Source of the DNA: an uncultured Eubacteriales bacterium | GTDB taxonomy: Bacteria; Bacillota; Clostridia; Christensenellales; Aristaeellaceae | Direction of reading: 5' to 3' | NCBI GenBank assembly: GCA_944349545.1 | Contig: CALVNG010000005.1 | Span: 1-59,099 of the forward strand | Length of the DNA: 59,099 nt | Shown: positions 46,185 through 55,051 of the stretch, piece after piece | Numbering within the stretch: position 1 is the stretch's first letter | Layout: the number at the start of each line of letters is the position of its first letter | The notes under the pieces: generated by a model | What the model was told of the DNA's origin: nothing | The model's input: the letters and a program-made list of their open reading frames with translations, nothing else | The model's database searches: none | Translations under genes and position numbers: made by a program

Positions 46185-46218
46185 TGTATCACCAGCTTTC
46201 AGTAGATGAGGCCATGGC

Positions 46219-46755
46219 TCACGCCTCCGCCGTCAGGGCGGCGTGAATGGCTTCCAGCCGGTGGCGCAGCGTGTTGTCGTAGCGCTTGCCGTTCATCTCC
46301 AGCAGCACGCCGCCCATCACGCCGGGGTCCACCTTTTCGGAAAGCACGATCCGCTTGCCCGTCATGGCGGACAGCTTGTCAATCAAACGGGTGCGCTGCT
46401 CATCCTCCAGGGGAACGCCCGTCGTCACACTGGCCTCAACGATGCCGTGCGCCTGGTTGTACAGCGCGGTGAAGGCGCTTACGCAACCCTCAAATTCGTG
46501 CAGCGCCCCGCGCTCGCACAGGATTTTGAGAAAATTCAGTACGTAGGGATACACCTGTCCGCGCAGCGCCCCATCCAGTATGGCGGTGCGCTCTTCCTTT
46601 GCAAGCGACATGTTGCAAAGCAGGCGGATAAAATCCGGCTGATCGCGGAAAAGCCCCCAGAGCACGCGAAGCTGCGAAAGCACGTCCTCGGAGACATGCT
46701 CCTCCTCGGTCAGATCATACAGGCCTTTACCGTATTCCTCCGCCAGATCGGTCAT
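46219..46755 (-). CDS. atpH: ATP synthase delta subunit
   Basis: A 178-residue OSCP-like subunit joining the peripheral stalk to F1: N-terminal helical bundle ('[26 protein letters not shown]') and a C-terminal beta domain ('[29 protein letters not shown]'). Overlaps atpF by 4 bp. Confidence 0.93.
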   Translation of the reverse strand: MTDLAEEYGKGLYDLTEEEHVSEDVLSQLRVLWGLFRDQPDFIRLLCNMSLAKEERTAILDGALRGQVYPYVLNFLKILCERGALHEFEGCVSAFTALYNQAHGIVEASVTTGVPLEDEQRTRLIDKLSAMTGKRIVLSEKVDPGVMGGVLLEMNGKRYDNTLRHRLEAIHAALTAEA

Positions 46756-47261
46756 GCTTCGTCACCCACGTTCCTGATAAATTCGTCTACAAAGGCCTCG
46801 TGATCCTTCGGCTGGATTTCACGCTCGACCACTTTGGAGGCGATGCCCACGGCCAGATCGGAAATCTCTTTCCGAACGCCCGTAAGCATCTGCCTGCGCT
46901 CCATGGCGATTTCCTCTTCGGCCTTCTGCTTGAGTCGGCTGGCCTGACCGGACGCTTCGGCGAGAATCTGATCGCCCTTGCGCTGGGCCGTCACGACAGC
47001 CGTGCGCACCAGCCCGTCCGCTTCCTCGCGGGCGGAGGCCAGGCGCGCCTCATACTCCTGCTTCATGCTGACTGCGGCGTTGCGGCTTTCCTCCGCCTCG
47101 CCGTAAATTTTGCTCACCTGCTCCTGACGGGCCGTGAGGACCGCCTGAACGCGTTTGAACAGGAAGCGCTTGAGAACAAAGGTGATAATCAGCAGATTGG
47201 CAAGAGAGATGAGGATTTGCCATAGATTGACGGAAATGATATCTAAAGATTGCACGCTCAT
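46752..47261 (-). CDS. atpF: ATP synthase b subunit
   Basis: A 169-residue peripheral stalk protein with one N-terminal membrane helix (about 9-30) and a long charged coiled coil to the end, including 'ILAEASGQASRLKQKAEEEIAMERRQML'. Confidence 0.94.
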   Translation of the reverse strand: MSVQSLDIISVNLWQILISLANLLIITFVLKRFLFKRVQAVLTARQEQVSKIYGEAEESRNAAVSMKQEYEARLASAREEADGLVRTAVVTAQRKGDQILAEASGQASRLKQKAEEEIAMERRQMLTGVRKEISDLAVGIASKVVEREIQPKDHEAFVDEFIRNVGDEA

Positions 47262-47295
47262 TGGTTCGGCCTCTCTCTATCGCCGCGCTCGGGCA

Positions 47296-47610
<315 letters not shown>

Positions 47611-48504
47611 TTATGCGGTATGCAAAGCTTTTTTGCGCTTTGCCTTGCGCCGTTCATATTCCTCCTGCGGGAAACCTGTGGATATGTAGATTGTGGTGAG
47701 CAGGGCAAATATAAATGCTTGCATCAACCCGCTGAAGATATCGAAGTACAGGGACAGGATGGCCGGCAGGCCTACCTGCAGAAAGGGGAACTGTCCCAGC
47801 ACGCCGGGCAGCCAGCCCAGCAGCTTGTGGCTGAGGGTTTGCAGGGCATAGGCCACCAAAGTAGAGATGACCATCCCCGACAGGACGTTTCCGTAATGAC
47901 GGAAGGACATCGAGACAGGGGTGGCCACCTCGCCGATGATATTGAAGGGCGCAAAGATGAACACCGGCTCGAAGAAGCCCTTCACGTAGGGGAACAGGCC
48001 GCCCTTGAGCTTATAATAGGTAATAAGGACGAACACCAGAATGGCCCAGCCGGCCACGATGTTCATATCCGACGTGGGCGGGAACAGGCCCAAAAGGCTG
48101 GACAGGCTGGAAAACGCCGAGATAAACATGATACCGGCTATAAACGGCGCAAAGGCGGAAAAATACGCGCCCATGTTGCTGTTCACCAGGTTCTGCACCT
48201 TTTCCACAATCCACTCAGCCACGATCTGGCGCTTGGAATGGGGCACCACGGAAATGCCATGGGTCAGGTACAGGCACAGCCCCAAAATGGAGAGGACCAC
48301 CATCAGGGAATTGACCTGCGATTCCGTGATGGGCAGATCCATCACCGGCATGGGAATGGTAAAATACACCTGCGCGCCCGTGATGGAGATTCCCTCTCCG
48401 GCGGGCTTCAACAGAACCTTCAGGGTCATGCTCAGTACAAAGGGCAATACCATCAGCGCCACCAGCAGCCAATCGACCACGCGCGCCTTCGCGTCCCGTT
48501 TCAT
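47611..48504 (-). CDS. atpB: ATP synthase a subunit
   Basis: A 297-residue membrane subunit forming the ion half-channels, with the essential Arg202 in 'SFRHYGNVLSG' and about five helices. An extended N-terminal segment (first 60 residues with one helix) and a basic C-terminus ('EEYERRKAKRKK') frame it. Confidence 0.94.
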   Translation of the reverse strand: MKRDAKARVVDWLLVALMVLPFVLSMTLKVLLKPAGEGISITGAQVYFTIPMPVMDLPITESQVNSLMVVLSILGLCLYLTHGISVVPHSKRQIVAEWIVEKVQNLVNSNMGAYFSAFAPFIAGIMFISAFSSLSSLLGLFPPTSDMNIVAGWAILVFVLITYYKLKGGLFPYVKGFFEPVFIFAPFNIIGEVATPVSMSFRHYGNVLSGMVISTLVAYALQTLSHKLLGWLPGVLGQFPFLQVGLPAILSLYFDIFSGLMQAFIFALLTTIYISTGFPQEEYERRKAKRKKALHTA

Positions 48505-48510
48505 CGGTAT

Positions 48511-48984
48511 TCAGGCCTCCTTGCTCTTTGGCTTGACAAATCCCCGGAGAAAAATCACCAGGCGCGGAAACAGCAGTGCCAGCGCCGCCGCCACCGGATG
48601 GAAACACGGCGCGGTCAGCGCCACGATGGCCACACCCACCAGCAGCAGCATCCGTCCCGTGTAGGACAGCTGCATCCAGCGCTTGGCGCGCTGCACCTCC
48701 GGCACGGGCGGCTGGGGTGGGGCATCCGGGTCCGGATTGCCGTTTTCATCCAGCGGCTCCGGCGGCACCGTAACGCCCTTCATGCTCTCGGCGGCCCGCT
48801 GCACGCTTAATGCCATCAAAAAAAAGTTGAGGATCGCCGCGCCCGCGCCCCATAGCGCCCCCAGAACGACCGTCACGTCCAGCCGGCCCAGCAGCGCGAA
48901 TACCAGCAGCATCACAAGGGAAAAACAAGCCGTACCCATTGCAATCCTGGCGGTTTCTGTACGCACCGCCGGCTGTACCTTCAT
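48511..48984 (-). CDS. atpI: ATP synthase subunit I (AtpI-like)
   Basis: A 157-residue small membrane protein with four hydrophobic segments (about 15-35, 42-62, 108-124, 127-146) and an acidic proline-rich loop between helices 2 and 3. AtpI is a variable assembly factor for the c ring and is recognised mainly by position, first in the operon and 6 bp before atpB. The ATG follows AAGAAGG. Confidence 0.8.
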   Translation of the reverse strand: MKVQPAVRTETARIAMGTACFSLVMLLVFALLGRLDVTVVLGALWGAGAAILNFFLMALSVQRAAESMKGVTVPPEPLDENGNPDPDAPPQPPVPEVQRAKRWMQLSYTGRMLLLVGVAIVALTAPCFHPVAAALALLFPRLVIFLRGFVKPKSKEA

Positions 48985-49009
48985 GACATCGCCTTCTTTC
49001 CTGTATAGT

Positions 49010-49037
49010 ATTGTAACGGAAATGGACGTTTTGTCAA
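49010..49037 (-). promoter_or_regulatory. Sigma-A promoter of the ATP synthase operon
   Basis: Minus-strand TTGACA (49037-49032), a 16-bp spacer and TACAAT (49015-49010), about 26 bp before the atpI ATG. Confidence 0.85.
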
Positions 49038-49332
49038 GCAGGGGTTCGGAAGATTCGGTTTTTTTGTGGATGAACACAGAAACGTGCGCTTTGTATGTGT
49101 GCCGGGATAACAAAGGCGAAGCATTCAAAGTGCCGGCGTGCGCTAAGAAACCGCTAAGGTTTCCTTGCGCGTTTGCCTATGGCGCGGTCCCGCGGGACCG
49201 CTGAAGCGCCCGAATGCTGCTTTGAACGGCGGAAAAACGGGAAATGGGCATTTTCTTCTTTTCTTTCGTCCCGACAGGCGTTATACTGTGCCTGCAAACC
49301 GGGAAAACCCTTATCAGGAGGAATGGAAAGCC
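49038..49332. other. Intergenic region between the atp operon and ABC exporter genes
   Basis: No gene is convincing here. It contains an imperfect 13-bp hairpin (49139-49170, loop GCTAA) and a perfect 8-bp palindrome-hairpin (GCGGTCCC/GGGACCGC, 49184-49201). A TATACT (49282-49287) may be the -10 for the ABC exporter, with a poor -35 (TTTTCT). Confidence 0.5.
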
Positions 49333-50061
49333 ATGATCCAGTTTCAAAATGTGACCAAGACCTATGCAGGGGGCAAGGTAAAGGCTGTCGATAACCTGGA
49401 TTTAACAATAGAGGAAGGAAAGGTGTTCGGCTTTATCGGTCCCAACGGCGCGGGCAAAACCACGACCATCAAGCTGCTCACCGGCATTCTTTCCCCCGAC
49501 AACGGGCGCGTGCTGCTCAACGGCATCGACATGGCGCGCGATCCCATCGCGGCCAAGCGCAGCTTCGGCTACGTGCCTGACGCCTTCGACATGTACGAGC
49601 GGTTGACCGGCATGGATTACCTCAATTTTATGGCCGACATCTACGGCGTGGACGCGGCCAGCCGCAAGCGCCACATCGATAAGTACCTGGCGCTGTTTGA
49701 ACTGGAGGATGCGGCGGGACAGCAAATTCGAGGCTATTCCCGCGGCATGAAGCAGAAGCTGGCCATCACCGGCGCGCTCATTCACGAGCCCAGCATCTGG
49801 GTGCTGGACGAACCCATGGTGGGCTTGGACCCGCAAAGCGTGTTCATGCTCAAGGAGGAGATGCGCCGTCATGCCGACAGCGGTCGCACGGTGTTTTTCT
49901 CCACCCATGTGCTGGATGTGGCCGAGCGGCTCTGCGACGAAATCGGCATCATCAAGCGCGGCAGGCTCATCGCGCGGGGCACGCTGGACGAGCTTCGTCA
50001 CGGCGGCGACTCCAGCCTGGAGGAAGTCTTTCTGGAACTGGTGGAGAAGAAGGGGGAATAA
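49333..50061 (+). CDS. ABC exporter ATP-binding protein
   Basis: A 242-residue ATPase of the ABC-2 exporter (CcmA/NatA) group. Walker A 'GPNGAGKTT' at 37-45, signature 'YSRGMKQKLAITGAL', Walker B 'IWVLDEPMVGLD' and H-loop 'FFSTHVLDVAERLCD'. It pairs with the membrane gene 3 bp downstream. AGGAGG lies about 12 nt before the ATG. Substrate unknown (peptide antibiotic, lipid or Na+ efflux are typical). Confidence 0.9.
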   Translation: MIQFQNVTKTYAGGKVKAVDNLDLTIEEGKVFGFIGPNGAGKTTTIKLLTGILSPDNGRVLLNGIDMARDPIAAKRSFGYVPDAFDMYERLTGMDYLNFMADIYGVDAASRKRHIDKYLALFELEDAAGQQIRGYSRGMKQKLAITGALIHEPSIWVLDEPMVGLDPQSVFMLKEEMRRHADSGRTVFFSTHVLDVAERLCDEIGIIKRGRLIARGTLDELRHGGDSSLEEVFLELVEKKGE

Positions 50062-50064
50062 TCC

Positions 50065-51738
50065 GTGCTGGCCTATTGGAAGCTGCTCATGCGCGATCGC
50101 CTGATGGCGCTTCGGCCCGGCGCACGCCGGCGCGAGGGACAGGCGGCTTGGAAGGCCCTGCTTGGCTGGGCCGGAATGGCGCTGCTTTTCGTGATTCTCT
50201 ACGGCATGGCCATCGTTTTTGAAATGCTGATGTACGACCAGGCCAGGGCCATGGGCGAGCCCCAGGCCGTCATCGCCCTTGCGTTTCTGGCCTGTACGCT
50301 GATGACGCTGATCTACAGCTTCTTCTATGTGATCAGCCTCCTGTTCTTCGGCAGGGACTGCGCCTTCGTGGGCGCGCTGCCCATCCCGTCCCGGGGTGTG
50401 CTCGTGGCCAAGCTGGCTACGGTGCTGGCCGGGGAAATCGGACTGACGATGCTGGTGTGCCTGCCGCTGCTCGTCCGCTACGGCGTGGAAATGGGCATGG
50501 GCGCAGCTTTCTATGTGCGCTCGCTGCTGGGCGTGCTGCTGGTGCCGGGCATTCCGGTGGCGATCACCACGCTGCTGGCCTTCGGACTCATCCGCATCAG
50601 TGCGCTGTGGAAGCGGCGCGAGGGCGTGACCACGGTGATGACCTTCGTGCTGGTGGCCGCCATTGTGGGCGCTGAAATGAGCATCAACATGAATATGGAT
50701 GAGGGCGAGCTGGCACAGGCCGCCGCCGGTCTGCTGCTGGGCAGCGGTTCGCTGACCGACATGGTGGTGGGCGCGTTTCCGCCGCTTCAGTGGCTTACGG
50801 CTGCGGCTACGGGCTCCGGCTTCCAGGCATGGGGGCAGGCGGCACTGTATGCGGGCGTCTCCATCGCCGCGCTGGCGCTGGTGGTGGCGCTGTGCGGCGG
50901 CGGGTATATGCGCCTTGCGCTGCGGCAGGCTGAGATCATCCAGCGCGTCAACCGCGGCGCGCGCCGCCGGGCTTCGGGCTGGCGCGCGCGCAGTCCCTTC
51001 TGGGCGCTGTACCGTCAGGAGGTGCGCGAGGTGCTCACCGTGCCCACCTACGCTACCAACTGCCTCACCGGCGCGGTGATGTTTCCGGTGCTGCTGGTGG
51101 TGGCGGCCATCGGCATCGGCCGGGAGGCGGAGGGGATGGCGCTTTCCCAAGTTGTGGCGCAGCTCGTTCCCGGTAGCGTCTATCTGGCCTGCGCCGCGGG
51201 TTTCCTGGCGCTGACCTGCACCATGGGCCTGGCCGTGGCTACCGCTGTTTCGCGCGAGGGCGCGCGGCATGACATGCGGCGCATCTATCCCGTCACGGGC
51301 AAGGCACAGCTGGGCGCCAAGCTGCTCATGGGCATGACCTTCAACCTGGCTTCGGCGCTGGTGAGCGCGGTGGCGCTGTGGGTGCTGCTGCCCGGCATGT
51401 GGCTGGAAACGCTGGGCGCGCTGGCTGTGTCGCAGGTGTTTTCGCTCCTGTGGTGCCTGATGAGCCTGCTGCTGGACGTGTACCATCCCAAGCTGAAATG
51501 GAAGACCGAAACCGAGGCCGTCAAGCAGAGCATGAACGCCATGGTCAGCATGTTCGGCGGCATGATCATCATTGCGGCACTGGTGGGGGCGGCGGCGCTC
51601 CTGATCCTTTGGGGTTGGCCGATATCTGCGGCGCTGGGTGCGGATGTCCTGCTGCTTGTGCTGCTGGACGCGGCGCTGTGGATGGTGCTGTCCCGCAAGG
51701 CCTCCGTTACCTATTGTTTACGAGAATATTCAAAATAA
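50065..51738 (+). CDS. ABC exporter permease, large ABC-2-like membrane protein
   Basis: A 557-residue polytopic protein with about 12 membrane helices in two halves, of the type 'putative ABC exporter' seen paired with CcmA-like ATPases in Clostridia. The cytoplasmic loop after the first helices has 'FFGRDCAFVGALPIPSRGVLVAKL', and the second half 'SREGARHDMRRIYPVTGKAQLGAKLL', both repeats of an ABC-2 coupling-helix pattern (...LP(I/V)..ka....). Start is GTG 50065. Confidence 0.8.
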   Translation: MLAYWKLLMRDRLMALRPGARRREGQAAWKALLGWAGMALLFVILYGMAIVFEMLMYDQARAMGEPQAVIALAFLACTLMTLIYSFFYVISLLFFGRDCAFVGALPIPSRGVLVAKLATVLAGEIGLTMLVCLPLLVRYGVEMGMGAAFYVRSLLGVLLVPGIPVAITTLLAFGLIRISALWKRREGVTTVMTFVLVAAIVGAEMSINMNMDEGELAQAAAGLLLGSGSLTDMVVGAFPPLQWLTAAATGSGFQAWGQAALYAGVSIAALALVVALCGGGYMRLALRQAEIIQRVNRGARRRASGWRARSPFWALYRQEVREVLTVPTYATNCLTGAVMFPVLLVVAAIGIGREAEGMALSQVVAQLVPGSVYLACAAGFLALTCTMGLAVATAVSREGARHDMRRIYPVTGKAQLGAKLLMGMTFNLASALVSAVALWVLLPGMWLETLGALAVSQVFSLLWCLMSLLLDVYHPKLKWKTETEAVKQSMNAMVSMFGGMIIIAALVGAAALLILWGWPISAALGADVLLLVLLDAALWMVLSRKASVTYCLREYSK

Positions 51739-51781
51739 TAAACAAAATGTTACAAAAATACGTGCATTCTTAGCAATTCTG

Positions 51782-51790
51782 TGATATAAT
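51782..51790 (+). promoter_or_regulatory. Extended -10 promoter of the methyltransferase gene
   Basis: TGATATAAT, an extended -10 with a perfect TATAAT at 51785-51790; the -35 (GTGCAT at 51762-51767) is poor. Lies 40 bp before the ATG. Confidence 0.65.
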
Positions 51791-51830
51791 GGCCGTGTGA
51801 CAGGAAACAGAATGGCTGAGGAGGACGCGC

Positions 51831-52448
51831 ATGATCACCAAGGTACAAGGCAAAACCGTATCCGGTGAGCTGTCCGTCAAAGCACGTCCGCGGCTGAACG
51901 CACTGGAAAAAGCCATGCTTAAATGGGCTGTGGTGGACCCGGAGGACCGGGTGTTGGACGCGAGCGTGGGCCGGGGTCTGATGGCAGAATACCTGCGCCG
52001 CAACATGCAGTGCGAGGTATGCGGGGTATCCGCCGACATGGAGGATGTGCGCGCCGCCCGTGCGCGCCTGCAGAGCTGCGATATCGTCTATGCGCCGGTA
52101 GGGGATATTCCCTGGCGGGAGGATGCCTTTGACACGGTGCTCATGCAGTGGAGGGGCGACGCGGATTCGCTGGACCGCATGCTAAGCGAGGCGCTTCGCG
52201 TGCTCAAGCCCGGCGGCCAGCTGGTGCTGGGAACGGCGTGCTGGCCCGCAGCGATGAACGCGTTGCGCCGTTGGATGGCCGTGAGCGCGGAAGGCACGCC
52301 TGTGAACCGTCTGGAGCTGCAAAGCCGGCTGTCGGACCTGTCGTTTGAAGAGGTGAGCTGGCAGCGCACAGGGCTGGGCACGGGCGTGATGACCGCCTGG
52401 AAGCGCAAGCCTGAACTGGACGGCGTACGCGGCGGGGAGCTTCTGTAA
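51831..52448 (+). CDS. Class I SAM-dependent methyltransferase
   Basis: A 205-residue Methyltransf_11-type protein. Motif I is 'RVLDASVGRGLMAEYL' (about 40-55), the 'GDIPWREDAFDTVLMQW' strand is motif II and 'EALRVLKPGGQLVLGT' motif III. Motif I has DASVGRG instead of the usual D.G.GTG, so it is somewhat divergent. Substrate unknown. Stands alone, with its own promoter and terminator. Confidence 0.85.
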   Translation: MITKVQGKTVSGELSVKARPRLNALEKAMLKWAVVDPEDRVLDASVGRGLMAEYLRRNMQCEVCGVSADMEDVRAARARLQSCDIVYAPVGDIPWREDAFDTVLMQWRGDADSLDRMLSEALRVLKPGGQLVLGTACWPAAMNALRRWMAVSAEGTPVNRLELQSRLSDLSFEEVSWQRTGLGTGVMTAWKRKPELDGVRGGELL

Positions 52449-52478
52449 CAGAAATCGCATAGCAGAACAAAAAGTCGC

Positions 52479-52519
52479 AAATCGCCCGGTTGGAGACAAG
52501 ACTCTGCCGGGCGATTTTC
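52479..52519 (+). terminator. Terminator after the methyltransferase gene
   Basis: A perfect 11-bp stem (52479-52489 with 52507-52517) and a TTTT tail within its outer end. Confidence 0.75.
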
Positions 52520-52566
52520 CATGTCTGCCGGTTGAACCACTGTTGCGACCGATTGTACCAAAAAGG

Positions 52567-52596
52567 TTGCATGGTACCCTCCCAAGTCTCTATACT
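52567..52596 (+). promoter_or_regulatory. Promoter of the LytTR-DUF3021 operon
   Basis: TTGCAT (52567-52572), an 18-bp spacer and TATACT (52591-52596). GTTGC is repeated at 52542 and 52566 and TGTACC/GGTACC at about 52553 and 52573; one of these could be a LytTR site. Confidence 0.6.
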
Positions 52597-52618
52597 GGAT
52601 GCGGAAGGGGGGAGGTAG

Positions 52619-53053
52619 GTGCGCATCGACATCCAGATCGACCCTGCCTGCACGGAGCCCAGAATCGTGGTCCATACCGACCGGATGACCGGGGAGATCG
52701 CCGCAATGCTGGAAAAGCTGGAGGCGCCCAGAATGCTCATGGGATTTCGGGACGAAAAGGCCGCCATTCTCGACCCGGCCGGAATTCTGCGCGCCTATGC
52801 CGCTGGCGGCAAGGTGTACGTGAGCACGGTAGAGGGGGAATATGTCGTGCGTATGCGGCTCTATGAGCTGGAAAACAGGCTGGATCGGTCCCGCTTCGTT
52901 CGCATATCGCACTCGGAAATCATCAACCTCGGCAAGGCCAGGGGCTTTGACCTGAACCTGGCCGGCACCATTCGCGTAACGCTGGAGGACGGCACGGCGG
53001 CCTGGGTTTCCCGGCGATACGTCTCCAAGATTCGTCAGGTGCTGGGCATTTAG
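52619..53053 (+). CDS. LytTR domain DNA-binding regulator (no receiver domain)
   Basis: A 144-residue protein whose C-terminal ~95 residues are a LytTR DNA-binding domain ('VYVSTVEGEYVVRMRLYELENRLDRSRFVRISHSEIINLGKARGF', 'VTLEDGTAAWVSRRYVSKIRQVLG'). The first 45 residues replace the receiver of LytR/AgrA proteins. Start is GTG just after AAGGGGGGAGG. It is paired with a DUF3021 membrane protein, a known module whose membrane partner restrains the LytTR protein in related bacteria. Confidence 0.88.
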   Translation: MRIDIQIDPACTEPRIVVHTDRMTGEIAAMLEKLEAPRMLMGFRDEKAAILDPAGILRAYAAGGKVYVSTVEGEYVVRMRLYELENRLDRSRFVRISHSEIINLGKARGFDLNLAGTIRVTLEDGTAAWVSRRYVSKIRQVLGI

Positions 53054-53078
53054 ACGATTGGACAAGGAGGAAACAGCC

Positions 53079-53534
53079 GTGAAGAAAAAGGCGCTTTTGC
53101 GCGGCCTGCTGGGCGTCCCGCTGGGCATGGCCATGGGGTATCTGATTACTATCGTCATTTCACTGGGCTGGGGGCAGGGTCGGTATGTGGCCTGCATGCC
53201 CGAATTGACCGCGCTGGCAGGCAGCGAGGCGGGAGCGGTGGGCCTGCAGGCTGTGTTGTGCGGTGTGCTGGGCGCCGCGTTTGCCATGTGCTCGCTGATC
53301 TGGGAAATGGAGCGCTGGAGCTTTTTGAAACAATCCGCCATCTATTTTGCCATAACGGCTCTGGTAATGCTGCCTATAGCCTGGGTGTGCGGCTGGATGG
53401 AGCACAGTGCGGGCGGAGTGGCGCTTTACACAGGCGTTTTTGCGGGCATCTTCGCGGTGGCCTGGGCGGTGCAATATCTGACGCTGAGAGGAAAAATCCG
53501 CCGCATGAACCGGCGGGTGCATGGGGAAAACTGA
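53079..53534 (+). CDS. DUF3021 membrane protein
   Basis: A 151-residue protein with four membrane helices (about 8-32, 52-73, 88-106, 110-135) and a basic C-terminus, as in DUF3021 (LtaD-like partners of LytTR regulators). Start is GTG 53079, 8 nt after AAGGAGG; a TTG seven codons upstream is less likely. Probably the membrane antagonist of the LytTR regulator (inference from family context). Confidence 0.85.
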   Translation: MKKKALLRGLLGVPLGMAMGYLITIVISLGWGQGRYVACMPELTALAGSEAGAVGLQAVLCGVLGAAFAMCSLIWEMERWSFLKQSAIYFAITALVMLPIAWVCGWMEHSAGGVALYTGVFAGIFAVAWAVQYLTLRGKIRRMNRRVHGEN

Positions 53535-53575
53535 CGGAAAAGGGAGAACGTCTAGCGGACGCGCTCCCTTTCCCG
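53531..53575. terminator. Hairpin between DUF3021 and the convergent WYL regulator
   Basis: Arms GGAAAAGGGAG and CTCCCTTTCC with an inner CGTC/GACG hairpin. There is no strong T tract on the plus strand; a short TTTT is present on the minus strand. Probably a weak bidirectional terminator. Confidence 0.5.
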
Positions 53576-53586
53576 TGTCTCGTCGT

Positions 53587-54855
53587 TCAGCCTTCCCTTT
53601 TCCAGCGCTTGAGCTGCGGAAAGAAGCTCCGCATCCGCTCGGCCGCGTCCGCCTCGGTCATGCCCGGATGGCTTTGGGCCATGATGGGCGTACAGAAATC
53701 GATCATCTCCTGCATAGTGCAGTCGCGGGTAAAGGCTCCGTTCTGGTAGCAGTAGGTGCAGTAGTCGGGATTGGGCGTGCCGTCCTTCTCGGTGCCCAGC
53801 TCCTGCGGGGCGCCGGTGAGGGGCATGCCGCAGCTCTGGCAAAATGTCCGTTCCAATTTGATAGCCTCCTGTCCATCATGCTGTTCCTCCGGGGGACAGG
53901 AATAGGGTAGCACAGCAAACCTGACATCTTCTGTCAGGTTTTCGCCGTCGGGCAAATCTTTTTGATAGCGCAAGCTGGCCTGCCGGGCAAAGCGGGCCAG
54001 TCCCGCGCGCACCTGCGGCGGGGAGAGCACCTCGGCCGCGCCGCCAAAGGACAAAAGATAGCTGTACAGCCAACCATCCGCCAGCGGCATGCGCGCGGTC
54101 ACGGTGAGGGAACCGTCCTCATTGGCCTGTATGGATTCGCTGGCAAACTCGTCGCATACGCGAAAAGCTGCGCCCGCCGGAAAGCGCAGGGTTACCGTGC
54201 ATTCGGAGGGACCGCCGGACGCCGGCTCGATCGGCGGAGGAATGAGCGTATCTGAAAAGCGTTCGTCGGTCAGGCGCAGGCCGCTCATACGGGTGAGCTT
54301 GAAGGTGCGCCACTCCTGACGCTCCAGACAGACCGCCTGCAGATACCACGCCGAGGACTTGAAGCACAGGCGGGCCGGCCGGACGCGCCGGGCGCGCAGG
54401 CCATTCGCCCCCGCATAGTCAAAGGCCAGCACCCGCTTTTCCAAAATGGCCTGGCGGAGCGCATCAAAGCGCGTGTCCCGCTTGCCCGTCTGCCCCCAGC
54501 GGTCCAGATCGACCGACAGCCAGTCCGCCCCGGGCGCGCGAAACAGCGCGCCCAGCTTTTGCAGCAGCTCGCCGCTGTCGCCGGTGGCGCTGGATAGCGC
54601 CCTCACCGCCAGCATCAGCCGCTCCTGCTCCGCCGCGCTCATCAGCGCGCGGTCCAGCACGAAGCCGTCCATCAGTCGGATGCCCCCGCCCTGGCCCTGC
54701 CCGGTCACGATAGGCACACCTGCCTGGCACAGGGCTTCCACGTCGCGGTAGATGGTGCGCACCGACACCTCCAACCGCCGCGAAAGCTCCGGCGCGGTTA
54801 CGCGTTCCCCGCTCATCAGCTCATAGACGATCTGAAACAGACGGCTTGATTTCAA
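53587..54855 (-). CDS. WYL-domain transcriptional regulator fused to a C-terminal zinc ribbon
   Basis: A 422-residue protein. Residues 1-55 are an HTH_11 wHTH ('RLFQIVYELMSGERVTAPELSRRLEVSVRTIYRDVEAL'), about 125-190 the WYL domain ('ALRQAILEKRVLAFDYAG...RPARLCFKSSAWYLQAVC'), then WCX ('WLYSYLLSFGGAAEVLSP'). The last 89 residues are a putative zinc ribbon ('CQSCGMPL...YCTYCYQNGAF', then 'MIDFCTPIM'). Start TTG 54855 (LKSSRLF) has GGAAGGGGG 9 nt upstream and matches the usual MKSSRL start; ATG 54882 has no Shine-Dalgarno. The zinc ribbon carries its own internal start signals. Confidence 0.88.
   Translation of the reverse strand: MKSSRLFQIVYELMSGERVTAPELSRRLEVSVRTIYRDVEALCQAGVPIVTGQGQGGGIRLMDGFVLDRALMSAAEQERLMLAVRALSSATGDSGELLQKLGALFRAPGADWLSVDLDRWGQTGKRDTRFDALRQAILEKRVLAFDYAGANGLRARRVRPARLCFKSSAWYLQAVCLERQEWRTFKLTRMSGLRLTDERFSDTLIPPPIEPASGGPSECTVTLRFPAGAAFRVCDEFASESIQANEDGSLTVTARMPLADGWLYSYLLSFGGAAEVLSPPQVRAGLARFARQASLRYQKDLPDGENLTEDVRFAVLPYSCPPEEQHDGQEAIKLERTFCQSCGMPLTGAPQELGTEKDGTPNPDYCTYCYQNGAFTRDCTMQEMIDFCTPIMAQSHPGMTEADAAERMRSFFPQLKRWKREG
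53854..53869 (-). promoter_or_regulatory. Internal Shine-Dalgarno and in-frame TTG for the zinc-ribbon domain
   Basis: On the minus strand GGAGG (53869-53865) precedes TTG (53856-53854) by 8 nt, in the frame of the WYL gene, exactly where stand-alone zinc-ribbon proteins begin (M-ERTFCQSCGMPL). It would give an 89-residue separate product. Confidence 0.55.
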
Positions 54856-54944
54856 GGCGATGCGCCCCCTTCCCGCATCCATTGTACCATGCCGGACCGA
54901 TTATGAACAAATGTTGAATTTGAACGAGAAAATTTCAAAAGCAC

Positions 54945-54973
54945 TTGACAAACAGGGGGCGCTGGCATATGAT
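54945..54973 (+). promoter_or_regulatory. Sigma-A promoter of the hrcA-grpE-dnaK-dnaJ operon
   Basis: TTGACA (54945-54950), a 17-bp spacer and TATGAT (54968-54973). The CIRCE operator begins 10 bp downstream, so repressor binding blocks the start site. Confidence 0.92.
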
Positions 54974-54982
54974 ATGCATGTG

Positions 54983-55009
54983 TTAGCACTCGACCTTAAC
55001 GAGTGCTAA
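54983..55009 (+). promoter_or_regulatory. CIRCE operator (HrcA binding site)
   Basis: A perfect TTAGCACTC-N9-GAGTGCTAA inverted repeat (54983-54991 and 55001-55009), the consensus operator of HrcA. Confidence 0.98.
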
Positions 55010-55051
55010 CAACCCGGAAATGCGATTCAGACCGACAGGGAGGTGGAAAGG

